In this document: positions 1-5,738 of the stretch, in pieces
Numbering within the stretch: position 1 is the stretch's first letter
Layout: every line of letters begins with the position of its first letter
NCBI GenBank assembly: GCA_905478725.1
Contig: CAJQJT010000373.1
Coordinates: 1 to 6,275, forward strand
Source: an uncultured Pseudomonadales bacterium
Lineage (GTDB): Bacteria; Pseudomonadota; Gammaproteobacteria; Pseudomonadales; Porticoccaceae
Direction of reading: 5' to 3'
Length of the DNA: 6,275 nt
Notes under the pieces: generated by a model
Told to the model about the DNA's origin: nothing
Database searches by the model: none
What the model saw: only the letters and a program-made list of their open reading frames with translations
Made by a program: the position numbers and the translations under genes

Positions 1-294
1 CTTGCCACTCCAAACATTGTCGAAGATACGCGAAAAGCCCATCCAGGATTCCTGGGCCTGGCGATCGCTGACTGCGCGACCACTGACATTGTTCGGTTCA
101 GACAGCATCCAACTCTGACTGTCGGTCATCATCAGTTCTGGGGTGAAGGTTTTCATTGCCAAGCTCGCGGCTAGGCGCGGCAACAGACCTATGCCTGTAG
201 CCAAAACTTCACCGTTGCCACGAAACGCTTCCGCGGCGGCGACTGTCATCAATTCCGCTAAACTGTAATCCTGCTGTGTCATAGGTTGATCCAT
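1..294 (-). CDS. ipdB: IpdB-like beta subunit of the steroid ring-opening CoA-transferase-fold hydrolase (5' part only)
   Basis: The gene enters on the minus strand and runs off the left edge; the first 98 residues are visible with no stop. The start at 294 reads MDQPMTQQDYSLAELM. An internal ATG at 282 is the alternative; it has no Shine-Dalgarno (SD) site, whereas 294 has AGGTG at 301-297, though only 2 nt away. The residues around VAAAEAFRGNGEV, LMMTDSQSWML and ending WMGFSRIFDNVWSGK resemble the N-terminal part of IpdB from Mycobacterium as I remember it. IpdB pairs with IpdA in a cytoplasmic heteromer of the class I CoA-transferase fold. That enzyme hydrolyses the last steroid ring in COCHEA-CoA rather than transferring CoA. 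The gene lies 60 bp downstream of ipdA in the same direction, so co-transcription is expected. The intervening gap is a tandem repeat whose last unit supplies the SD. Another CoA-transferase beta subunit is possible, but the ipdA neighbour makes that unlikely. Confidence 0.85.
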   Translation of the reverse strand, partial: MDQPMTQQDYSLAELMTVAAAEAFRGNGEVLATGIGLLPRLAASLAMKTFTPELMMTDSQSWMLSEPNNVSGRAVSDRQAQESWMGFSRIFDNVWSGK

Positions 295-300
295 TGCACC

Positions 301-352
301 TGTTAAGTGCGTCTGTTGAGTGCGTCTATTGAGTGCGCCTGTTAATTGCCGC
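301..352. repeat. Four-copy degenerate 13-bp tandem repeat between ipdA and ipdB
   Basis: On the plus strand the units are TGTTAAGTGCGTC (301-313), TGTTGAGTGCGTC (314-326), TATTGAGTGCGCC (327-339) and TGTTAATTGCCGC (340-352). Successive units match at 12, 11 and 8 of 13 positions, so the array decays towards ipdA. A partial fifth unit, GGTTAATA, runs into the ipdA stop codon. Read in the direction of the genes, each unit has the form GCACTCAACAGRC. The unit next to ipdB gives the AACAGGTGCA that precedes its ATG, so the ipdB ribosome binding site belongs to the array. The array fills nearly the whole gap between the two subunits. Its function is unknown; copy-number drift could change the spacing or structure of the intercistronic mRNA. 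Confidence 0.85.
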
Positions 353-354
353 GG

Positions 355-1230
355 TTAATAAACAGGTAATGGCAGTGCGCGAATCCCGTCGATACCGCCA
401 ACCAATGATTGATATTCCTGCTCGTCCTTACCGGTCACGTACTTCTCCAGATAAGCGCCTATGCCATCCTCAGAAGCGCTGGCGACATACTCTTTAAAGT
501 GCGCCATATCGAAGCCGTAGAGAGGATCACAGGAGCTCGGGTGGGCACCACCTGCTATAGGCACCACCATCTGCGTTACATTGCGTTCCCAGAATACCGA
601 TCGGGCATTGTCACCCTGATGGAAATGGGCTGTGCCGACCAATTCGTCGCAGGAAACAATGGTGGTTTCGGCAGCCCGGGCAAACCAGTCGTCCATATAG
701 ATGTCGGGACTATCGATTTGGCAGAGGCCACGCTGATCAGCGCGACTCGCATGGATAAGGGCAACATCAAGCTTCAGGGCAGGCATCGCCAACCACTCTT
801 TATCGTCGTAGGGGCTGTCGACCATTTTGATCTGCGGGTTTAGCCGCACAACATCTGTGCCCAGGCCAATTTTGGTGGGAATATAGGGCACACCCCAGGC
901 GGCAGCGCGCAGGCCCAAGAGCATCATGCCTTCATCAATTTCACTGACATCAATGGCACCGCTCTGACGAGCTTTGCGAAAATAGGGCTCTAGGGGAATA
1001 AAATCCAGCGACACAAAGGCAAAAATCACCCGCTTGACCTTACCCGCTGCGCAGAGCAAGCCAACATCTGCACCGCCGTAGGCAACCACAGTCAAATCCT
1101 TCACTGGCGAACGCAGTAGCTCTCTGATTAGGGCCATGGGTTTGCGGCGTGGGCCCCATCCCCCGATACCGATAGTCATACCATCTTTTATCGCGGAGAC
1201 TGCCTCGCGCGCTGAGCGCACCTTATCCAT
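355..1230 (-). CDS. ipdA: IpdA-like alpha subunit of COCHEA-CoA hydrolase (steroid C/D-ring opening)
   Basis: The 291-residue product has the class I CoA-transferase alpha-subunit fold and is close to the roughly 290 residues of known IpdA. It shows the glycine-rich GMTIGIGGWGPRRKPMA near residues 17-33, then DLTVVAYGGADVGLLCAAGK and KRVIFAFVSLD. These match the Mycobacterium IpdA sequence I remember very closely and separate it from ordinary 3-oxoacid CoA-transferases. In IpdA a glutamate of the alpha subunit is essential; here the likely candidate is E100 in EIDEGM, assigned by inference. With IpdB it hydrolyses a carbon-carbon bond of COCHEA-CoA, the ring remaining after HIP breakdown, in the cytoplasm. 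The start is taken as ATG at 1230, because AGGAG at 1240-1236 lies 5 nt upstream; a GTG at 1236 would overlap that SD. The gene is divergent from the fadD3 operon and is followed by ipdB. Confidence 0.93.
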   Translation of the reverse strand: MDKVRSAREAVSAIKDGMTIGIGGWGPRRKPMALIRELLRSPVKDLTVVAYGGADVGLLCAAGKVKRVIFAFVSLDFIPLEPYFRKARQSGAIDVSEIDEGMMLLGLRAAAWGVPYIPTKIGLGTDVVRLNPQIKMVDSPYDDKEWLAMPALKLDVALIHASRADQRGLCQIDSPDIYMDDWFARAAETTIVSCDELVGTAHFHQGDNARSVFWERNVTQMVVPIAGGAHPSSCDPLYGFDMAHFKEYVASASEDGIGAYLEKYVTGKDEQEYQSLVGGIDGIRALPLPVY

Positions 1231-1235
1231 ACCCA

Positions 1236-1240
1236 CTCCT
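1236..1240 (-). promoter_or_regulatory. Shine-Dalgarno AGGAG fixing the ipdA start
   Basis: The minus strand reads AGGAG followed by TGGGT and then ATG at 1230, a 5-nt spacer. The longer reading from GTG at 1236 would begin inside this SD and add only two residues, so the ATG is preferred. Confidence 0.8.
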
Positions 1241-1298
1241 AACTATCTGATTTTTGATACTAAGGATTATCTAGTTGCGCTTTTTAAGCAGCATCATC

Positions 1299-1311
1299 CA
1301 TAGAGACTATG
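1299..1311. promoter_or_regulatory. 13-bp palindrome CATAG-AGA-CTATG, candidate operator in the divergent promoter region
   Basis: This is a perfect inverted repeat with 5-bp arms and a 3-bp centre, in the only divergent intergenic region of the window. It overlaps the first bases of the -35-like hexamer proposed for fadD3 (1309-1314). A repressor bound here could control the plus-strand operon and perhaps ipdAB too. It does not resemble the mycobacterial KstR2 site (AnCAAGnnCTTGnT). The arms are short enough that chance cannot be excluded, and no regulator gene is in view. Confidence 0.35.
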
Positions 1312-1337
1312 ACAAGCAAGATGGCGAGCAATAACAT
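1309..1337 (+). promoter_or_regulatory. Candidate sigma-70 promoter for the fadD3-hsaCBAD operon
   Basis: ATGACA (1309-1314) matches the -35 consensus at 5 of 6 positions. TAACAT (1332-1337) matches the -10 consensus at 4 of 6, with a 17-bp spacer. Transcription would start near 1344, leaving a 5' leader of about 20 nt before the fadD3 ATG. For the opposite direction only a -10-like GATAAT on the minus strand (1271-1266) is visible, with no good -35 partner. The call rests on consensus matching by eye. Confidence 0.4.
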
Positions 1338-1365
1338 GCTTTAAACAGACTAATTTGACTATGCC

Positions 1366-2949
1366 ATGAGCCCAACCATCGCAACGGCCCTGACCAGCGC
1401 CATCGAAAAATTCGACAACAAAGTGTTTATTGAAGACGGCGACCTAAGCCTGACCTTTAGAGACACTCAACAACTCTGCCATCAGGCGGCAGCAACACTT
1501 ATTGGGCGCGGTTTTACCCTAGGTGATCGCGCTGCCATATGGGCACCCAATATCACCGAATGGGTGTTAGCGGCGCTGGCCATTCACTGTGCTGGTGGCG
1601 TTGTTGTGCCGATCAACTCACGCTTTAAAGGCATTGAAGCCACAGATATTTTGGCCGCCAGTGGCGCCAAATGGCTGTTTAGTATCGGCGAATTTCTCAA
1701 TACAGATTACCCCAGCCAAATCGATCGCAGTCAACTCGATCAGCTTCAGGGCACAGTGGTTTTACAGGGTCAATCGAAAGCGCCTCACACTACCTGGCTA
1801 GACTGGCTAACCGAGGGGCAAGAGCGGCTAGCGGCCAACCCAGAACTGGTCAATAAGCGCATTGCGCTGGTCACCGGCGACCACTGCTCGGATATTATTT
1901 TCACCTCCGGCACCACCGGCAAAGCCAAGGGCGTTATCACCACCCACCAACAAAACCTGCGCACCTTTACCATATGGAGCGACCTGGTTGGCCTAGATCA
2001 AAGCGATCGCTACCTAATCGTTAACCCCTTTTTCCACAGCTTTGGTTACAAGGCGGGCATTCTGGCCTGCCTGATAAAAGGCTGCACCCTCCTGCCGCAA
2101 TTGGTTTTCGATGTGGATCAGGTGTTGGAGCGCATTGCCGCCGACAAAGTGACCATGTTGCCCGGGCCACCGACGCTGTACCAGTCGATGTTGGCTCACC
2201 CTAAACTGGATGAATATGACCTTAGCTCGCTGACCAAGGCGACCACTGGTGCCGCAGTCATACCCACAGAATTAATCGACAGTATTCGCAACCGCCTTGG
2301 CATTACCACAGTGCTAACCGCCTACGGCCTGTCTGAATCCTGTGGCCTCGCCACTATGTGCCGTCACGGCGACCCCAGCGCAACCATCGCCAGCACCTCA
2401 GGGCGTGCTATTCCCGGCATTGAAGTAGCCTGCCTGGACAGCGACGGTCGCCACTGTGGCGCAGATGAAATCGGTGAAATTGTGATTCGCGGATTCAATG
2501 TTATGCAGAGCTATCTGGACAACCCAGAGGCCACCGCCGAGAGCATAGACAGTGCTGGCTGGCTGCACACTGGGGATATTGGCAGCCTCGACAGCGACGG
2601 CAACCTGAAAATTACTGATCGCCTCAAAGATATGTATATCAGCGGCGGATTTAACTGCTACCCCGCGGAAATTGAATCGAGCCTCAACCGCCACCCGAGC
2701 ATTGTCATGAGTGCGGTGATCGGCATTCCCGAAACCTTGATGGGGGAAGTGGGTGCGGCGTTTATTCAGAGCGCAGATCCACAGCTAACCAGCGACCTTA
2801 TGTATCAGTGGTGTCGAGCCAATATGGCCAACTACAAAGTGCCCAAACATTTTACATTTGTCGACAGCCTGCCCCTCAATGCCACCGGCAAAATCCACAA
2901 ACCCACATTGCGTGAAATCTGGTCTCAGGGCCAATCACCCAACATGTAA
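1366..2949 (+). CDS. fadD3: FadD3-like HIP-CoA ligase (acyl-CoA synthetase)
   Basis: A 527-residue adenylate-forming enzyme that would activate a propionate side chain to its CoA thioester using ATP. Family motifs are in order: P-loop TSGTTGKAKGV (180-190), YGLSE (320-324), HTGD (401-404), hinge region DRLKDMYISGGFNCYPAE (418-435) and the C-terminal NATGK with catalytic lysine K509. NPFFHSFGYKAGILACL (220-236) and TMLPGPPTLYQS (263-274) match the Mycobacterium FadD3 sequence I remember nearly residue for residue. FadD3 (ScdA in Comamonas) activates HIP, the C/D-ring fragment released by HsaD. The start is firm: an in-frame TAA at 1351-1353 precedes it and 1366 is the first start codon after it, although no clear Shine-Dalgarno is seen. 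It heads the operon and ends 13 nt before hsaC. It is slightly longer than the roughly 500 residues of FadD3. HIP specificity is inferred from resemblance and neighbours. Confidence 0.9.
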   Translation: MSPTIATALTSAIEKFDNKVFIEDGDLSLTFRDTQQLCHQAAATLIGRGFTLGDRAAIWAPNITEWVLAALAIHCAGGVVVPINSRFKGIEATDILAASGAKWLFSIGEFLNTDYPSQIDRSQLDQLQGTVVLQGQSKAPHTTWLDWLTEGQERLAANPELVNKRIALVTGDHCSDIIFTSGTTGKAKGVITTHQQNLRTFTIWSDLVGLDQSDRYLIVNPFFHSFGYKAGILACLIKGCTLLPQLVFDVDQVLERIAADKVTMLPGPPTLYQSMLAHPKLDEYDLSSLTKATTGAAVIPTELIDSIRNRLGITTVLTAYGLSESCGLATMCRHGDPSATIASTSGRAIPGIEVACLDSDGRHCGADEIGEIVIRGFNVMQSYLDNPEATAESIDSAGWLHTGDIGSLDSDGNLKITDRLKDMYISGGFNCYPAEIESSLNRHPSIVMSAVIGIPETLMGEVGAAFIQSADPQLTSDLMYQWCRANMANYKVPKHFTFVDSLPLNATGKIHKPTLREIWSQGQSPNM

Positions 2950-2962
2950 TTAGGAGAACAGT

Positions 2963-3868
2963 ATGGCGATCAAAAGTCTCGGCTACATAGGTATCAACAG
3001 CACCAATCTCGACCAATGGCGCGAATATGGCTGTCAGGTGATGGGTTTAGAAGATGCCAGTGAGCGCAATGGCGCCAGCGACAGCAGTCTCTATTTAAAA
3101 ATGGATGAGCACCCCTATCGCATCACAGTGCAACTCGCCGACAGCGATAGCTTTGGCTTTTGTGGCTGGGAAACCAACAACCAACAGGGTTTTGACGAGG
3201 CTGTGAGCAGCTTGAAAAACGCTGGTATTGAAGTGGAGATGGGTTCAAAAGAGCTGGCCGCGGCGCGCAAAGTGCATCAGCTGGCGCGCTTTAGCGATCC
3301 ATCGGGCAATAAACACGAAATATACTGGGGTATGATTTCAGACTTTAAACGACTGATCTCCCCAGTCGGTGTACGCAAATTCGTCACCGGGCAAATAGGC
3401 ATGGGCCACGCCGTACTACCGGCACCCAACTTTGACGCCACCATTGAGCTATTTACCGATGTTCTCGGCTTTGGCCTCTCCGATATTATGGAACTGCGCT
3501 TCACTGCCGACCCTAACGAACCGATCAAACGACTGTGGTTTATGCACTGTAACTCACGCCATCACAGCCTGGCATTTTTTGAAATGCCCCATCCTGCAGG
3601 CTGTATTCACATTATGACGGAAGTTGACAGTGTCGACGAAGTGGGCCGCGGCAACGATCGTCGCATCGCGCACAATGTCGGGTTGTCAGGCACCCTTGGC
3701 CGCCATGCCAACGATCATATGCTGTCCTTCTATATGAAATCTCCCGGCGGCTTTGATATTGAATATGGGGCTGAGGGTCGCACAGTCGAAGACTGGGCCG
3801 GCTATGAAGTGTTTGAAAGTACAGTGGCAAGCTTTTGGGGACATGATTTTTCAGTGGGTCAGCAATAG
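2963..3868 (+). CDS. hsaC: HsaC/TesB-like extradiol ring-cleavage dioxygenase (3,4-DHSA dioxygenase)
   Basis: A 301-residue type I extradiol dioxygenase of the BphC family, with two tandem vicinal-oxygen-chelate domains (about 1-130 and 140-290). Only the C-terminal one carries the iron site. The Fe(II) ligands are H149 (in GQIGMGHA), H216 (in GCIHIM) and E267 (in GGFDIEYG). Second-shell residues H201 (RHHSLAF), H248 (LGRHANDH) and Y257 sit where BphC has its catalytic histidines and tyrosine, and the Y257-E267 spacing agrees. All expected catalytic residues are present. In steroid degraders this enzyme cleaves the catechol 3,4-DHSA to 4,9-DSHA in the cytoplasm with O2. AGGAG at 2952-2956, 6 nt before the ATG, supports the start. 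Motifs alone would also allow a biphenyl- or naphthalene-type catechol dioxygenase; the fadD3, ipdA and hsaA neighbours favour the steroid substrate. Confidence 0.92.
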   Translation: MAIKSLGYIGINSTNLDQWREYGCQVMGLEDASERNGASDSSLYLKMDEHPYRITVQLADSDSFGFCGWETNNQQGFDEAVSSLKNAGIEVEMGSKELAAARKVHQLARFSDPSGNKHEIYWGMISDFKRLISPVGVRKFVTGQIGMGHAVLPAPNFDATIELFTDVLGFGLSDIMELRFTADPNEPIKRLWFMHCNSRHHSLAFFEMPHPAGCIHIMTEVDSVDEVGRGNDRRIAHNVGLSGTLGRHANDHMLSFYMKSPGGFDIEYGAEGRTVEDWAGYEVFESTVASFWGHDFSVGQQ

Positions 3869-3995
3869 GCGCTCAGAGTCGTTAAGCCAAATGAGTTAGA
3901 TCGCAATGTTGATTTAATGCATTCGGGGTATGCGCCAATAGATGGGTGTTTGGGACTATAGATTCATGAAAACTGCAAACTCTGTTGAGACGATT

Positions 3996-4499
3996 ATGAA
4001 TAATGAACAAGCAAAACAATTGCGTCAGGCCTTCGGTCATTTTGCCACCGGCGTCACCGTAGTGACGACCATGGACAGCGACACCGAGAATGGGCAGGCA
4101 AAACCCCTGGCAATGACCGCCAATAGTTTTTCATCGGTCTCGCTGGATCCGCCGCTAATTCTCTGGAGCATCGATAAAAATGCCCAGAGTTTTGCCGCTT
4201 TCGAGCGCAACGAGCACTTTGCCGTACATATTTTACACGCTGGCCAGGAAGCCTTATCCACGGTTTGCGCAACCCGCAATGCCGACAAATTTGCCGATGT
4301 TGAGTGGCAGCCTGGTTTAGGTGAAGCTCCAATTTTCGATGAGTTTAGCGCACGTTTTCAGTGCCGTGTTGAACACCGCTATGAGGGTGGTGATCATCAG
4401 ATTATTGTCGGCCGCGTGCTTGATTACAGTTGCCAGAATAAACCACAACAGGTTCAGCCGCTGGTCTTTTTTAAAGGAAAGTACTGCGCCGTCGCGTAA
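3996..4499 (+). CDS. hsaB: HsaB-like flavin reductase of the 3-HSA hydroxylase
   Basis: A short-chain flavin reductase (flavin_reduct/HpaC-type fold) of 167 residues from the chosen start. It shows FATGVTVVTT (16-25), the flavin-binding MTANSFSSVSLDPPLILW (40-57) and the GGDH motif (131-134) in RYEGGDHQIIVGRV, followed by the typical end PLVFFKGKY. It would reduce free FMN or FAD with NAD(P)H and pass it to the HsaA oxygenase encoded next. Two upstream in-frame ATGs, at 3942 and 3966, would add 18 or 10 residues. The start at 3996 is preferred because MNNEQAKQLRQAFGHFATG matches the usual N-terminus of the family and a weak GAGA lies at 3987-3990; neither upstream ATG has an SD. The gene follows hsaC after 127 nt with no other gene, enough room for a second promoter, though none is convincing. 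At 167 residues it is somewhat shorter than Mycobacterium HsaB (about 187), mainly at the C-terminus. Confidence 0.88.
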   Translation: MNNEQAKQLRQAFGHFATGVTVVTTMDSDTENGQAKPLAMTANSFSSVSLDPPLILWSIDKNAQSFAAFERNEHFAVHILHAGQEALSTVCATRNADKFADVEWQPGLGEAPIFDEFSARFQCRVEHRYEGGDHQIIVGRVLDYSCQNKPQQVQPLVFFKGKYCAVA

Positions 4500-4557
4500 A
4501 AAATAGCTTAAAAAGTAGCTTAAAAAGTAGCTTAAAAAGTAGCTTAAAAAGCAGCGT
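4498..4557. repeat. Five-copy 12-bp tandem repeat with serial in-frame stop codons after hsaB
   Basis: The units are AAAAAATAGCTT (4498-4509), three identical AAAAAGTAGCTT (4510-4521, 4522-4533, 4534-4545) and a diverged AAAAAGCAGCGT (4546-4557). The period is a multiple of three, so the hsaB reading frame is kept and the hsaB TAA at 4497-4499 recurs at 4509, 4521, 4533 and 4545, then as TAG at 4557. In the hsaB frame the array reads stop-KIA-stop-KVA-stop-KVA-stop-KVA-stop-KAA-stop. The last coding bases of hsaB, GCCGTCGCGTAA (AVA-stop), have the same 12-base layout, suggesting that the array grew from the hsaB 3' end. It occupies half of the 120-nt gap before hsaA. It is very AT-rich, with no G+C-rich stem that would make it a terminator. 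Confidence 0.92.
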
Positions 4558-4607
4558 AGAAAAAAGCCCATAAACCAATAGCAAGAATGCCATTTTTGAT
4601 TAATTTT

Positions 4608-4612
4608 GAGGA
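4608..4612 (+). promoter_or_regulatory. Shine-Dalgarno GAGGA fixing the hsaA start
   Basis: GAGGA is followed by a 7-nt spacer and ATG at 4620. An in-frame ATG at 4587 would add 11 residues (MPFLINFEDII), but it has no SD and would place this strong site inside the coding region, so 4620 is taken as the start. Confidence 0.8.
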
Positions 4613-4619
4613 CATAATT

Positions 4620-5738
4620 ATGACCACCATTACAGCAGACGTAAGTGCAATCATTGAAAGTCATGCCGCGGAAACCCGCAGCAATCGCGAAATTGCCAAA
4701 CCGGTGATCGACGCGTTAAAAGACTGTGGTTTCTTCAAAATGATGCTGCCGAAAAAATGGGGTGGCAGCGAAAATACGCCTCAGGAATTTTTTGCCGCGC
4801 AAATGGCCATTGCCGAAGCCGATATGAGCGTCGCATGGGCTTGCGGGATTATCTCGGTGCATTCGTTTCAGCTGGCGATGATGGATGAACGCGCGCAGAG
4901 CGATGTCTATAAAGATGACGCCAACACCTTGATCAGCAGTTCTTACAATCCCGCCGGCGCCGTCGCCGAGCCCTGTGAAGGTGGCTTTATGCTCAGCGGC
5001 CGCTGGGGCTGGAGTTCAGGCTCAGGCCACTGCTCTTGGGCACTACTCGGAGGCTATATGCCCAGTCATGGCTACCGCACATTCTTGGTGCCGAGAAAAG
5101 ATTATGAGATCGAAGATACTTGGGATGTGATGGGTATGCAGGGAACTGGGTCAAACGATGTGGTGATAGAAACACCGGTCTTTGTCCCCGATTACCGTAC
5201 CCATAAGCAGCTCGACGGTTTCAATTGCGTCAATGACCAAGAAAACCCCATGTATGGACTGCCCTGGGCACAGACCTTTATTCGCGTGGTCAACACGCCG
5301 GCAATCGGGGCTCTGAAAAAAGCGCTGAAACTGTTTATCGAAACCCGTAATGGCAGCGCCACTACAGATATGACCAAGCTGGCTGGCGACGTGGAAATCC
5401 AAGAGCGCATTGCCAAGGTGAAATATATTATCGCCGAACTGGAATCGATTCTGTTCCGCAACTTTGACGAGATGCAGAGCAACAATTGGAAGCCAACCCT
5501 CGACCAGCGAATTTTGTACCGCTATCAGGCCAGTCTCGTAATCGAAAAGTGTATTGCCGGTGTCGATCTATTGTTTGATGCCGCCGGTGGTCGCTCGGTG
5601 TTTAACAATCACCCACTGCAGCAACTGTGGCATGATATTCACATTGCTCGCTGCCATGTGGCAAATAACCCAACACCTTTTGCACGTAACTTGGGCAGCA
5701 CTCAACTGGGCGTCGATAACATGGATATGTTTATATGA
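4620..5738 (+). CDS. hsaA: HsaA-like flavin-dependent 3-HSA hydroxylase (oxygenase component)
   Basis: A 372-residue member of the group D flavin monooxygenases, which have the acyl-CoA dehydrogenase fold but use reduced flavin and O2. Visible parts are the N-terminal helical region (FFKMMLPKKWGG, 38-49, and AEADMSVAWACG, 65-76), the central beta domain with GRWGWSSGSGH (127-137) and GMQGTGSNDVV (172-182), and a C-terminal helical domain ending in GGRSVFNN and HDIHIARCHVANNP (338-351). The WSSGSGH and H341 regions lie where related hydroxylases such as HPAH C2 have active-site serine and histidine; that placement is inferred. HsaA ortho-hydroxylates 3-HSA to 3,4-DHSA using flavin reduced by HsaB. 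It is somewhat shorter than Mycobacterium HsaA (394 residues). The 3' end overlaps the hsaD start in an ATGA. An ordinary acyl-CoA dehydrogenase is unlikely given these motifs and the adjacent reductase. Confidence 0.9.
   Translation: MTTITADVSAIIESHAAETRSNREIAKPVIDALKDCGFFKMMLPKKWGGSENTPQEFFAAQMAIAEADMSVAWACGIISVHSFQLAMMDERAQSDVYKDDANTLISSSYNPAGAVAEPCEGGFMLSGRWGWSSGSGHCSWALLGGYMPSHGYRTFLVPRKDYEIEDTWDVMGMQGTGSNDVVIETPVFVPDYRTHKQLDGFNCVNDQENPMYGLPWAQTFIRVVNTPAIGALKKALKLFIETRNGSATTDMTKLAGDVEIQERIAKVKYIIAELESILFRNFDEMQSNNWKPTLDQRILYRYQASLVIEKCIAGVDLLFDAAGGRSVFNNHPLQQLWHDIHIARCHVANNPTPFARNLGSTQLGVDNMDMFI

Noticed and set aside
62..69. GCGATCGC palindrome (HIP1-like octamer), also at 2002-2009
   Set aside because: I noticed only two copies, both inside coding regions, which is not enough to indicate an interspersed repeat family.
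301..352. CRISPR array or recombination attachment site
   Set aside because: The units are only 13 bp, directly abutting and without spacers, and no cas, integrase or transposase gene is visible.
409..843. Plus-strand open frame of 144 codons
   Set aside because: It lies wholly antisense to ipdA, whose product matches a known family along its whole length, and its own translation shows no recognisable domain.
3919..3935. Small inverted repeat GCAT...ATGC in the hsaC-hsaB gap
   Set aside because: The 4-bp arms with a 7-nt loop are expected by chance and have no following T run.
4498..4560. Rho-independent terminator after hsaB
   Set aside because: The A-rich repeat has no GC-rich stem followed by a T run on the plus strand, and hsaA and hsaD follow in the same direction with linked functions.
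4317..4664. Minus-strand open frame with a periodic FLSY repeat protein
   Set aside because: The FLSY periodicity is just the reverse reading of the 12-bp DNA repeat. The frame is antisense to the 3' end of hsaB and the 5' end of hsaA, with no ribosome binding site or domain noticed.
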